NCBI GenBank assembly: GCA_024449915.1
Contig: JAMZAV010001457.1
Location: 276,001 to 340,000 of the forward strand
Length of the DNA stretch: 64,000 nucleotides
Direction of reading: 5' to 3'
Source of the DNA: Sweltsa coloradensis
Taxonomy: Eukaryota > Arthropoda > Insecta > Plecoptera > Chloroperlidae
In this document: piece by piece, positions 52,555 through 63,349 of the stretch
Layout: the number at the start of each line of letters is the position of its first letter
Numbering within the stretch: the stretch's first letter is position 1
The notes under the pieces: generated by a model
Database searches by the model: none
What the model was told of the DNA's origin: nothing
Seen by the model: the letters and a program-made list of their open reading frames with translations, nothing else
Translations under genes and position numbers: made by a program

Positions 52555-52937
52555 CAATGGACATAGTTTATCAATAATGATCATCTGACATTATACAAAA
52601 CAATTTTTTATTTATTTTTGGGTTGTGTGGTACGCCGAATATAGACGACTATAGTGAAAATTATGATGTACATTAGATTGGAGGACTCATTTTTTGTTTC
52701 TATTTGTAACACGCACTCTTGTCTACAAACTAAAATACAGTACTTGAATTTTTGCCCACGTTAATATCTTGCACGGTGCCGATTTTTTTTTCTGCCGGTA
52801 CAAAAAAATAATAATAAAAAAAAATTGGTACCGGAGGGAATAAAAATCGTACCGTGCAAGATACTTACGATAACCCAAAATAAATAAAAATAGTTTTGTC
52901 AATGTCAGATGGTCATTATTGAAAGATTATGTCCGTT
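52555..52937. repeat. Foldback repeat with long imperfect stem
   Basis: GGACATAGTTTATCAATAAT GATCATCTGACA at the left is inverted near 52903-52937. Next inward TTTTTATTTATTTTTGGGTT pairs with ACCCAAAATAAATAAAAA (52874), and TATCTTGCACGGTGCCGA pairs with CGTACCGTGCAAGATA (about 52848). The entire 383 bp can fold into one hairpin. Confidence 0.8.
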
Positions 52938-53716
52938 GTTTCGCAAACGCTTTTTCAGGCGCGTTGTTGGATAAGCGTAATTGGTGCATTGAGCTGCCAT
53001 GTGTTATGCGGATTTTCTGTTAATCTGTGAAAAAAATCATTACAAATTTGAAGATTTTTTTAAATAAAATTTAATTCCATGCAAAATTAACTTTATTTTT
53101 AATTTTTTAAATCGTAATTTAAAAAAAAGAAAAAATCGTAAAATTGCGATTTTCATAAGAAATATTTATTCGATTGCGCTCAAATTTCACACGAATATAT
53201 TAATTTATAAAATTAAGGTTCTGTGAAAAAATCATTACAATAGGATAAAGCATGTAGGTGTTATAAGTCAATGAATTGTTTAAAAAAAAAAAAAACACGT
53301 AAAATTTCGATTTTCATGAGAAATAATTTTTCGATTGCGCTCAAATTTCACACGAACATCTTAATTGATAGACATTAAGGTTCTGTGCAAAATCTATAAA
53401 AATCGGATAAAACATGTGGGTATTATAAGTCGAAGAATTTTTTTAAAAATCGGAAAAAATAGTAAAATTGCGATTTTCATGAGAAATAATTTTCTGATTG
53501 CGCTCAAAAACGTGGAAGTTCTAAGTTTAGAGATTTCGAAGGCCTCCATAAAATTTCATCGTAATTGGAGTATCTGTTTAGCCGGAATCGTGTTAACAAA
53601 CAGACAAAAATACAAAAAAGAAAAAAAAGAAAGAAAAAGAAAAAACATTCCGGATTTTTTTCTCCGTTGTAGTGAAATTGAATCTTCGCTTCGCTCGCTC
53701 GCTACGCTCATCCAAA
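52938..53716 (+). mobile_element. ACTAGG foldback-superfamily element (type B')
   Basis: Left end GTTTCGCAAACGCTTTTTCA, GGCGCGTTGTTGGATAAGCG; right end CTTCGCTTCGCTCGCTCGCT ACGCTCATCCAA. Internal ~180-bp units (TTCTGTGAAAAAATCATTAC; AAATTTCACACGAA) occur about three times. Shares body with 51241 and 15518. Confidence 0.8.
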
Positions 53717-54305
53717 AAGGCCGATAGATCAACCTTAGAACAAAACTAACAATCATAATAGTATTATATCACATGATTATAAAGTAAACCAATAGACAGG
53801 TAATTGATTTTTCAATTACAAAAGTTATTAAAACTGAAAGTGATATTTTGACTTTGTCAGACTTCGACTGAGCTTTGAAATCATATTTCACCATATTGAT
53901 TTAAGTTTGGTGATATTCTAACCGGTTTCGGCAGCGTTTTCTGAGTTATTCTGCTACTCATATTGATCGCTTTGAAAAGGTAGTAAATAATTCTAAACTA
54001 TTTAACGTTTACATACTCTACGTAACTACACGTTGATGACAGCACTCACCACACTTGCTAAATTCAGTACAGTGGATATGAAGGAGACTATTGCATATTT
54101 AATAATATAATACACGTGTGCTCGTAGCGTGCATGTGTTGGACACACTAGTTAAGCCTTCACTACGACGTGCACTGTACAGTGTACACTGATAAATACTA
54201 AATACGAATTACACCATCCAAATGGGGGAAAAGTAAGTCTAGCTAGCCGTCTACTGGGTACATACAAGTATGAGTTCATTATTTTCTTAGACGTCAACTT
54301 TGTTT
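53717..54305. other. No gene seen
   Basis: AT-rich sequence; no supported exon or repeat. Confidence 0.35.
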
Positions 54306-54308
54306 TTA

Positions 54309-54540
54309 GATAGACGATTGAGCGAAGCGAATGAACGGAATGAGGATTTTATAGCACTATACTCGATCGGGCCTTGTCGTGATTAATTCTGTTCGTCTGT
54401 TTGTCCGGGCTCATACGGCCAAACGGCCAAATAGATTGAACTGAAATTTTAAACAGACATCCGTGACCAGGTAACTGAGAACTGCTAACAAAATGAGCAA
54501 TTTTCGTTGCGATTTAAGCTCACAATAAATAAAAATTTGA
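54309..54540 (-). mobile_element. Foldback/Helitron-like element (type C)
   Basis: On minus it ends CGCTTCGCTCAATCGTCTA. The interior AGTTACCTGGTCACGG and GGCCGTTTGGCCGTATGAG matches 22436 and 23840 in inverse orientation. Confidence 0.7.
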
Positions 54541-54944
54541 AAAATTTGAACCTAGATTGCAAATGTTTAAAATACCCATTAGTAAAATAGAACACAGCCT
54601 GTGAAAGTTTGCGATCAGTTGAACCAAGTGAATGTTTTTTTTTTTGGTTTTGTCATGCATGGCTTCTGTCATTCTGTAAATAATGTTGGCTATCAAGGAT
54701 TCTATTATACACTTCGTTTGGGCTGGTGATGATCTACAAGAAACAGTGCAATAATGTCAATCTTAAAGTAATATGACGTATATTTAATTCATAAACTAGC
54801 CTACTTTATTCTAAACTATGCTATAGGAAGTCTAGTATTACGCTTCCGTTTGCCTAAGCTGTGCATATTAGAACCTTTAGCCAAGAACATGGCTCTGTAT
54901 ACTTATCGTTAAAGGCGAGGCAAGAGACGTATTTTATCTCGCAA

Positions 54945-55690
54945 ACATCAGCTGGTAAGTAGGGAAGTATATTAGTTCCCGAAACAAGAATGCGAGCTCT
55001 AGCAGTCGTCGTCGGGGACCCCCCATATTCTCTGACGACCTTCCCAACGACGACGACCAGGACAAAACGAACGATGACAAAGACGATGATGACCACGACG
55101 CGAGAACCTTCCCCTTTCTTTTACCTTTACCCGTGGCTATTTCTGACCAGCACCAGCATGGGATTTTCCTCCCTATATCCTCGAGTCAAGAGTGGCGATT
55201 TTTGACCTAGCGGTTGTCGCACCCTTAATCCAAACTAAAACTAAATTGGGACGCATGGGACTAGCCTTTTTTCATAACAAAGACGGCGACAACGACGACA
55301 AATGGGTGACGCACCCTGAAACCAAAAATCTATAAACCACTTTCTCTGTTTGCCTATAGGCCTAATTTTGTAATTTTTTAATTTGGATTAAGGACGCGTC
55401 AACCGTTAGTTCATAATGCACCACTCTAGCCTAGGGGGGGAGGAGAGGAGGGGCCCATGCTGGTCAGAACCAGCCATGGGTAAGGGGAGGAAGGGGGATT
55501 TCTCACGTCGTGGTCGTCATTGTCTTTGTCATCGTTCGTTGTGTCACTGTCACTGTCGTCGGGAAGGTCGTCAAGGGAAGGGGGAGGTGTCCACGACGAC
55601 GATTGCCAGAGCTCGCCTCTAGTTTTGGGGAGTATAATATACTTCCCTCTTATTAGCTGATGTTCGCGAGGTGGACTTTTTCTCTTGAAA
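54945..55690. repeat. Foldback element with ~315-bp arms
   Basis: The left arm 54945-55265 (AGGGAAGTATATTAGTTCCC, ACGACGACCAGGAC, TCATGCTGG inverse) is the approximate reverse complement of 55375-55690 (GAGGGGCCCATGCTGG, TCGTGGTCGTCATTGTCTTT, GTATAATATACTTCCC). Both arms carry GAC/GTC triplet tracts. A third, single arm lies at 23225-23605. Open frames over the tracts give T/R-rich peptides that I do not regard as genes. Confidence 0.75.
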
Positions 55691-55891
55691 CGCCTTTTAC
55701 GGTTAGTAAAGCCATGCTCTGGGCCAACTCTTCCCCGAGCCCAGACGGAATCGTCTTTAATTTTTCATACATTGTCGCTGGAGGAAGAACCTGTTCTAAG
55801 GGTCATACATCGGCCGTTCCATTTAGCCTGGGGTGGGGTGTAGCCTATCTGTTCAACAAGGGTCTGTGACCACAAATGTTTGTATAAAGAT

Positions 55892-56173
55892 ACTAGAGAA
55901 ACGCCAAAGTCGTTGTTAGACGATTGAGTGAGCCATGTGTTGAGTACCGGCTAACATTAATTTTCTTCCCCCTACCTTAGACCTTCCTAGCCTATCATTG
56001 GCTAAAGTGGCGCATTATGGCCTTACAGTTGACGTGCCCTTATACCAACTAAACTTAAAAACCCAATTATGTATACCACAATATAATTATCTAACTTATA
56101 AATGCAAATGTTCCCGGGTACTCAACACATGGCTCTCTCACTCGTCTAACAACGACTTTGGCGTTTCCCTAGT
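55892..56173. mobile_element. ACTAGG foldback-family MITE (type A)
   Basis: Termini ACTAGAGAAACGCCAAAGTC and the inverse GACTTTGGCGTTTCCCTAGT; about 65-bp inverted ends including GTGTTGAGTACCGG. The interior matches 20456-20718 in reverse, and 21835-22052 in the same orientation. Confidence 0.87.
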
Positions 56174-56179
56174 ATAAAT

Positions 56180-57490
56180 GAAAATCCTGTTACATTGGAT
56201 AATACGCCATACAAAAAAAGTATTTTCAACCATCCGCTAAATAGCATAACCTCAGTCATAAGGATAGATAATATAGTCCATGAGCAATCTAACGCCCCCC
56301 CCCCCCCCCCCCCCCCCCCGGGGCGAAAGGATTGAATGTGCTTTTGAGAAGCTATTTATAGTACATTTTGATTTTCACGTGCAAGCCATCATGAATTTGC
56401 GGCTTGTGCACCCTTTTGGGGCGACTTAACATTTTTGTCCAAAATCTAAGAATATTAATTTAGAGCCAACTATACGCAATTGGCCTGGTTTTCTTCATAA
56501 TAATATTATAATTTAAATTAAATTTTGCGTATTTAAGTAACAAATTTTATGGAGATATCATCATTATCTTCGTAGAGAGCACCCTAAGGTGTTTTGGATA
56601 ACACGATTTTGTTGTTGTTCTAATATGGGCATGTGACTATTCAAATGAAAGATCTTGATGAGTAGATTAAAAATATGTTATTTTGTGTAAATATTAATCA
56701 TATATTTAAATCACAAAAAACACTTAAACCCCTCGCTGTTGTAAGCCGCATGGCGTTTGAATGTTAAAGGTTTAAAAGTATAAAGGCAATAATTCATACT
56801 CTTCAAATTGGCCTACTAGGAAAACTATAATACCAAAACATATAGCACTCACGAAAATATTTAACAACACGCGATTTTATCGATCTGTTTGCATCCAAGT
56901 GTTGTGAAATGAGCCAGTGATAGTAGGAACAATGTTAGATAGAGGACGTTCGCGTTCTTGTGTCTTTTAGATGCGAAGGAAATATAGGGGAATTCACCAG
57001 AACCAGGCTTAAGGAGCTGTTGAAGATCCAGACATAATGGCAGAAGAAAGTAGATGCGAGGCCTTGGATGTTTGCAGGAAGTGGCTTTACTGGCAGGGTA
57101 AGTGCGCTTAGGAGGACATATATTCAACGTCTAGCCTACTCAGTTATACAAACTGATTCACAAAGAAGGATATTTTTATAAAACTTATTTCATAAATACA
57201 GATAGTCTATTTGCAATTGTTTAGTAAAGTTTGAAATAGTAAATTACAACATTCATGTTTAATAAATACATAAATTTGGAACAAAATAATGAAGCAACTA
57301 CAAAATCGTAATAAAAAAGAAGAGAAAGAAAGAAAAGAAAAAATTGAAAAACGAAAGAAAATTCTGATACATAAGACGATCCCACTGAAACGAATCAGGA
57401 ATAGCATATCAGGGAATAATAAAACTTTTCCGAAAGAAACCACCGAACTCAAATATTGATTCTTTATTGATACAACTTCATCATTTACGT
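56180..57490. other. No gene; poly-C tract
   Basis: 56292-56319 is an uninterrupted run of about 28 C followed by GGGG. The rest is AT-rich. Frames on minus around 56.9 and 57.3 kb have no recognisable similarity or splice support. Confidence 0.5.
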
Positions 57491-57514
57491 ATACCCTATG
57501 TTTCATCTGCTTCG

Positions 57515-58030
57515 CTTCTTATGACTAGGACTAGGACTACGACTTCGACTACGACTTTATGTGAACTGGGTATTAGCTAGGATAAGGCCTATGCCCAGCT
57601 CACATAAATTCATAGTCGTAGTCACAAGCAATGGTTTTAACAAAGAACTTCGCGTAAAGATGCGTCATTTATTTATTTATTTATTATTATTATTATAATT
57701 ATTATTATTATTATTTTATTTATTTATTTTTTATTTTTTGCGTCTTTGGCATTTGGATGTGACGTCATCTACATAAAACCTTGATAGAAACGGGAACCGG
57801 AAATAGTCTCTCAATTGACTCTCAACATAGTATTGCAACGGACTCGAGTAGGTATCATCTCATTGGTCGGTTGTAAGTGACGTTTCAAGCTCTGATGCGC
57901 CCGTCGTAAGAATTTGTGGTTTAGCCGTAAGAAAGATGAAAATTTTCATCTTTCTTACGAAACCATACGACGTGTTCCCTATACTTTACCATTGCTTGTG
58001 ACTATGACTGCGGCTACGACGTGTGCGCGA
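57515..58030. repeat. MITE-like foldback with GTCGTAGTC ends and perfect palindrome
   Basis: GTCGTAGTCACAAGCAATGG (about 57616-57636) is inverted at ACCATTGCTTGTGACTATGA C (about 57988). An inner hairpin TATGTGAACTGGGTATTAG / GGCCTATGCCCAGCTCACAT A (57555-57608) and a perfect 34-bp palindrome (57926-57959; CGTAAGAAAGATGAAAA and inverse) lie within. TTA/TTTA microsatellite at 57667-57735. Confidence 0.6.
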
Positions 58031-58490
58031 CTCCGAGCCAAGTTCATTATCTGTTTTGCACGTATAGGCTCTCACCGTAACTGGACTTTCTGACGAAGAA
58101 TTGAGGAATGCGCGGAATTGTTTCTGCGCGCTTTGTCAACAGAACTCCATCCCTTGGCAGTCTCTTTTACCCAAAACCTGATTGTTGGTGTTCAAATAAA
58201 TGTTGTGTACAAGCCTTGGTTTTGGTTGGTATTAAACATTTCTAAGCAGCAGCCTTCTACAAACGACTTAGTTCTGGAATTACAAGCAGGCATTTAGAAC
58301 TCGTCTGGGACCTACTTGAGTTCTGTTCGCAAAAAGGGTACATAAACCGAGCTTACATTCCTAAACTTCACGTCAGCATATCCATAGTCACTGGAACACT
58401 ACTGTACTTGGAGACTCGATGAGTACGCGAGTTTCTATTCGTCGGGGATCGCACGTGAACTGAGCAGAGCAGACCGGCTGTAGTCGTCAG

Positions 58491-59242
58491 GGCCCCGATT
58501 CATGTACATTTATCCCGGGTATAAGTGGTATAAGGACGGTATAATGCAGGACATGGCAGGATAAGGCCTGGTTAAGTCTGAGCAACTCTCATCCAATCAG
58601 AAATTTTCAATCCAACAACAAGTACAACAAATGTTTTTTCCACTGCATTCCACAGCCATGCAAATCAGCAGATTTGCAAAAGAACACTAAAAATTTGCAC
58701 CATCTTTTGTTTCACATTTTTATTTATTGACAGAAGATTGTGTGAGATCATTAAAAGAAAAGAAAAGGCGTATTATAGCCGTAAATTTTGGAATAGCCTA
58801 GGACTATCATACTATTGTTCATCTGCATAAGGCTTTTAGTAATCAAAACTAGTTATTTGTGCGGGATTTGTGTCAAAACAAGTCGTGCAGGCCTAGGGTT
58901 GCCTAGGAGAGGCCAAGGGCTTGTCAAACGTGTTATGTTAGTATAAATTTTATCTAGTCCTATAGCCTAATCGAACTTTAGGCCTACACTGTTGTATTAT
59001 GAATAATTTTCTACATCTGGGCCTAGGCCCGAGACGGTTTCTGATTTGTTTTATGAGGGTAATGACAACTTTTCTCGTTTTACACATAGACGCAAAATTT
59101 AAAATGTCCGCCATCTGTTTACATATTTTCTTATCCCCGTGCGAGGCGGGATAAGTCTTCATGAATTGGATTCGGAGTTATACCGCACTTATACCACCTA
59201 ACTCTGCTTATACCGGGATTAAAATGTACATGAATCGGGGCC
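58491..59242. mobile_element. 752-bp MITE with GGCCCCGATTCATG ends
   Basis: Termini GGCCCCGATTCATGTACAT and its inverse are perfect over 19 bp, flanked by CAG on both sides (58488-58490 and 59243-59245), a 3-bp target duplication. Subterminal GGTATAAGTGGTATAA-type words are also inverted. The 3-bp duplication is reminiscent of PIF/Harbinger elements, but its sequence is not the usual TWA. No coding capacity. Confidence 0.85.
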
Positions 59243-59245
59243 CAG

Positions 59246-60343
59246 AGAAATAATCTCGTTCACCGGTTCAAAACTCTTATTTGCAACATGTGACAAAAAA
59301 TTCGCACATTGAACATTATTTCTGAAAATTATTTTCCCTGGAACTCGTAGTGGGGACAAAGATGTGTTCAAACAATAAAAAAGTTTTTGCTCAAAATTAA
59401 GTATTGGATCAAGAACTTTACCTTTCATACTGGCCTAATTTTTGCATATTATAATGGTCAAAATAGAGCTATTGTCCCATCCATTTTTTCTCTCTTTATT
59501 ATTCAAGTTCCTATTTCATTGAACCAACTTTTAGCAATTTTCCTTCGACTTTCAAAACATCGGAAAGAGTGCTCTGGAATAGCTTTGAGACTAATAAAAC
59601 GGGCGCGTAAGTATCGTTAATATTGGTCAGGGGTTTTGTGGTGTTGGTAGATCTAAACCAGTCACATCTTGTACCTGCCCTGCCCTGAATGTTTGCACTA
59701 GTCAATTCTGTGACTTCATGACGCTTCCAGAATCAGAACGTCTCGGGTTCAATTCTCGGCATTAGGTATTTAAGATTCGGTACTTTTTCTAGTCTAGCCA
59801 ATCAATAATCAATCAAAGAATTATATTTCAAATCAATATTTGATTGAATATTTTCGTCCTTCACAGTAAAAAATGAATTGATTGGATTTAACGCAAAAAA
59901 CGAATTTTAACAGAGTGTCAAATGATAAAAATATGTAAACCAATAGTGTGATGTAAAAAATTATGCATAAAAGCATTTTCTTATGACAGTTTTATTAAAA
60001 TAGATTTTATGTGGATTAATAATTTTGTAATGAACCAGAGATTAACAATTATTTTGATGGTGCTTATCTTGATCTATTGGCTGAGCACAAACATGACGGC
60101 CACCGTCATTCAAACTTGTACTTCGTACCCTAAATTTGGACACAAGATTCTATGTATTTAACCGATTGACATTCGAAAGGAAATAGGGCCTAAGAAGAGA
60201 TATTGTGCACTTACAAATTGTACGAAAATCCAATATGTTTTAGTTATGTGACAAAAACTTCAAAAAGCATGTCCTATATTTTTCTTATCATCGTTCATCC
60301 CTTGGTTGGTTCGCCTGCTCATATGAAGCTTATCTTCTTGCAG
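59246..60343. other. Region upstream of the odorant receptor exons; no exon assigned
   Basis: Minus frames at 59.2-59.7 kb (for example RVPGKIIFRNNVQCANFL) look faintly protein-like but unrecognised. About 59718-59765 has a B-box-like CGGGTTCAATTCTCG, probably a SINE remnant. The first exon of the odorant receptor must lie here or further left but I cannot pick it. Confidence 0.35.
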
Positions 60344-62561
60344 GTCTGTGGGACGATGACGCCGAGCCCGACCTTAAGTTCTACCTCAAGTACTACAGCC
60401 CTTGGATTGCAAATCTGCTCTTCAAGTATCCATCTGTTCGTTTTGCTCTACAACTATTTCGCAAAGTGTATCCTTACCTTCTGATAATACATCTCATGGT
60501 TCAAGTATTCTTCCTGTTCCCAGCAGGAGTTTACATGTACTGGGGCTCTACCCTAGATGTCGTGTCAAATCTCTTCTTGCTTTTGATGCATTTAGTGGTC
60601 TTGTCTGGTATCCTCACCATTTTCTTACAAAAGAATGATTTTCGTCAACTGTTAGATGAAGTAACAGATATTATATTATTAAAACGTGGACAACTAGACA
60701 ATGAAGAACAAACGGCGACATTTTACAATACGCGGGTGATTTGCCTTAAACTCGCAAAGTACAGCCACATTTCTTGGGTCTATACGTCGGCCGTATGTCT
60801 CACAATCCTTTTTCTTTTCCGCTTACTGCCAGAACGAAAAACAGCTCCACTCAGGTAACATATTTAACTTTATAGGTTAAGTGTAACTCACGGTTATCTC
60901 GTTTGTCTAGGGTAGACTCTACTTCTTCAGTTCTAAGCACTGCTATTTTCTTCCAGGGAGTGGCATCCGTGGGACACGGTCTCCTCCCCGTGGTTTGAGA
61001 TGACGCTCTCCTTGAGGTGGATTCAAACTATTTGTCACGCATTTGGTATCAACACATTCGTTTTAGTATTAGCGATTTCAGTAATCTTGCCTATGTATTA
61101 CTTTACTATTCTACATAACAAACTTGAAAACGTTAAATCAATATCATTAACCAGGATAAGAGAAAGATATTCGTCAGAACTAGCTACGGTTGCAACCGAC
61201 TCCGTTATGATCATTGACGAAGACACCGGTCAACGTACTGAAGTGTCCAGCATGCATTGCAAGGTCAAGCAGGAACAGTATGCTCAGATGTTGAACCAAT
61301 AGCGAGCCCACTCCACGAGGAAGATAACCTCATGCCTGGGGCTGTAAGGGATGAGGTGTCCTCAGATGGTGCATTGCAAGGTAGCTGGCTCAAAGCTAAG
61401 CGAGCTGTTCTTAGGGCAGATATTCAGCCAGTGCAGAGCCCACTCTATGAGATAGGTGGTGGTTTTGGCATTGGAAGTAATGATCTACCTTCATTGGAGA
61501 ACATTCAAACGTCTCTTTCCATTAACCTTGAAACGGAAGAAACAGAGCAAAATGACCAAGAGAACGATGTGATTAACGAAACATTAAGTTACATTCAAGG
61601 AATTACTAACAAAAAACTGGAAAAGGAAATGCAAGGCGTTCTTGCTGAAAATATTCTCCTACACGTTAATTTGCTAAGGTAGGCTTACCCTTGACAAAAT
61701 TACACTGATACTGTGACTTAAGGCGCATTTGAATACTTGACATGTTTGGACTTGTTTCAGCTATGTTAACAGGTGGCAGTCGTTATTTAACGTGTTCAAT
61801 GTGACGTTGTTTCTTGCATGTTCAATTGCATTGGGTGTTACCGCTTCACTTTTTATACAGGTAGGTCGAATAAAAATGAAATAGATATGCAAAATAATTA
61901 TTGACAATGGGAGTGAAAATCATCCTCATCTCCTTCTCCTTCTCCTTCTCCTTCTCCTTCTCCTTCTCCTTCTCCTTCTCCTTCTCCTTCTCCTTCTCCT
62001 TCTCCTTCTCCTTCTCCTTCTCCTTCTCCTTCTCCTTCTCCTTCTCCTTCTCCTTCTCCTTCTCCTTCTCCTTCTCCTTCTCCTTCTCCTTCTCCTTCTC
62101 CTTCTCCTTCTCCTTCTCCTTCCCTTGTCCTGTCCTTGTCCTTGTCTTGTCCTTGTCCTTGCCCTTGTCCTTGTCCTTCTTGCCCTTTTGTCCTTTTTCC
62201 CTTGTCCTTGTCCTTGCCCCTTGTCCTTGTCCTTGTCCTTGCCTTGTCTTGTCCTGGTCCTTGTCCTTGTCCTTGTCCTTGTCCTTGTCCTTTTCCTTTT
62301 CCTTCTCCTTTTCCTTTTCCTTATCCTTCTCCTTCTCCTTCTTACACTTTCAGGTTATTTTTTTACGAAGCACACTTTCCTAACTAACAGATAAGAAGTA
62401 CGTATTCGTAGGTATGTTTTATATGTTTACTTATGCAGTGTGGTCTTCTTCAACAGGGACATACCAAAGATTCGTCGAAAGTTCAAGTTTGTTTTAACAC
62501 GTTTACTCTGTTGCTCGTTTTCCTGGTGATGAACGAACTTAGCAACCGACTTTGTGATCAA
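60344..62561 (+). CDS. Insect odorant receptor (7tm_6 family), partial, multi-exon
   Basis: Exons: 60344-60854, 60957 to about 61250, about 61254-61678, 61761-61860, 62439-62561; all listed outer junctions have GT/AG sites and matching phases. Exon 1 here gives LWDDDAEPDLKFYLKYYSPW, then TM1 (LLIIHLMVQVFFLFPAGVYM), TM2 and TM3. The second has the family-like HPWDTVSSPWFEMTLSLRWI, TM4 and LHNKLENV. The fourth (YVNRWQSLFNVFNVTLFLAC) is TM5 and the fifth (FTLLLVFLVMNELSNRLCDQ) TM6. The product is an odorant-gated channel subunit of sensory neurons that works with Orco. Unusual: an acidic insert of over 130 residues in the loop between TM4 and TM5, and a frame change near 61245. The N-terminal exon and the TM7 exon are missing from view. 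Confidence 0.85.
61242..61678 (+). other. Acidic insertion in the receptor's second intracellular loop
   Basis: The open frame contains two diverged 39-residue repeats, each starting ALQG and containing SPL(H/Y)E (DNA period 117 bp, GCATTGCAAGGT at 61254 and 61371). An E/N/Q-rich stretch (LETEETEQNDQENDVINETL) follows, then the normal family helix ENILLHVNLL. Upstream coding is in another frame, so either a small indel or an unrecognised splice occurs around 61240-61260. The insert has no recognised domain. Confidence 0.6.
61922..62345 (+). repeat. Long hexanucleotide microsatellite in a receptor intron
   Basis: About 200 bp of pure TTCTCC (starting CTCCTTCTCCTTC), then a variant CCTTGT/CCTTGTC array to about 62290, then TTTTCC/TTCTCC units. 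It forms a homopyrimidine strand through the intron between the TM5 and TM6 exons. The frames across it (FSFSFS, LVLVLV) are not genes. Confidence 0.95.
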
Positions 62562-62611
62562 GTAAGTTGATGCCACTTCCAGATAATCTAGCAAGATTAT
62601 TGTTGTTATTA

Positions 62612-63310
62612 ACTAGGAAACGCTCAGTTGGACGCGTTGATAAGCAAGCACGTGCTATAGCTAGACCCACATTGCACATTTTTTTTTAAAATTTTAAAAT
62701 TTGCGACGTTCGCTGTCCACGGGGCCATGTTTCAAATATAATTTATTATTGCCAAGGTATTTGGGTGAACCCGAGGATAAACCTTTACTTTGTGGATAAA
62801 ATCCACCGCCACCTAGAGGACCTTGACATCATTTCCTTAGGAAAACTATTTTAACTCTTTGGTAACAAATAAAACACTGCTTCCTCGAGAGTATTTTGAT
62901 TACTTCTAGGTGGCAGTGCATCTCGTGTGACTTTTTGTTTCCATGCTTACGTTACTTTTGTTAAAATGTAATTTCCATCTACACTACTTATCGGTTCAAA
63001 ACAAAATTAATATATTCGTGACCGGACGGACATTCTAAATGATTTGGCTACCTCAGATTTTGTTGCCGTTTAGTTTAAAAAAAAACTTTCGATCAACTTT
63101 AATGTAACTTTGTAACTTTTTGAACGATTTGGCACAAAACTAATGGCTCTCAATCCACATCGAAGCTTGCGGATGGTGCAAATTTCAACTCGATCCGAAC
63201 CTCCGTTCAAAAGTTATGGCGAGACATCATAAAAAAAAAGAACAAAACAAAAAAAACTGATTATTTTTTCCGGCAGGGTCAAATGGAAACGCTCGCTTCG
63301 CTCGCTTAAT
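62612..63310 (+). mobile_element. ACTAGG foldback-superfamily element (type E)
   Basis: Left end ACTAGGAAACGCTCAGTTGG, ACGCGTTGATAAGCAAGCAC; right end CGCTCGCTTCGCTCGCTTAA. The interior (GTGCAAATTTCAACTCGATC) is shared with the following copy. It lies in what should be the last intron of the odorant receptor. Confidence 0.8.
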
Positions 63311-63349
63311 GATTAGTCTCACTAGTTCGTGTAAAATTGTGTACTTAGT

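Noticed and set aside
61901..62394. Open frames of up to 160 codons reading FSFSFS or LVLVLV
   Set aside because: They are translations of the hexanucleotide microsatellite inside an intron.
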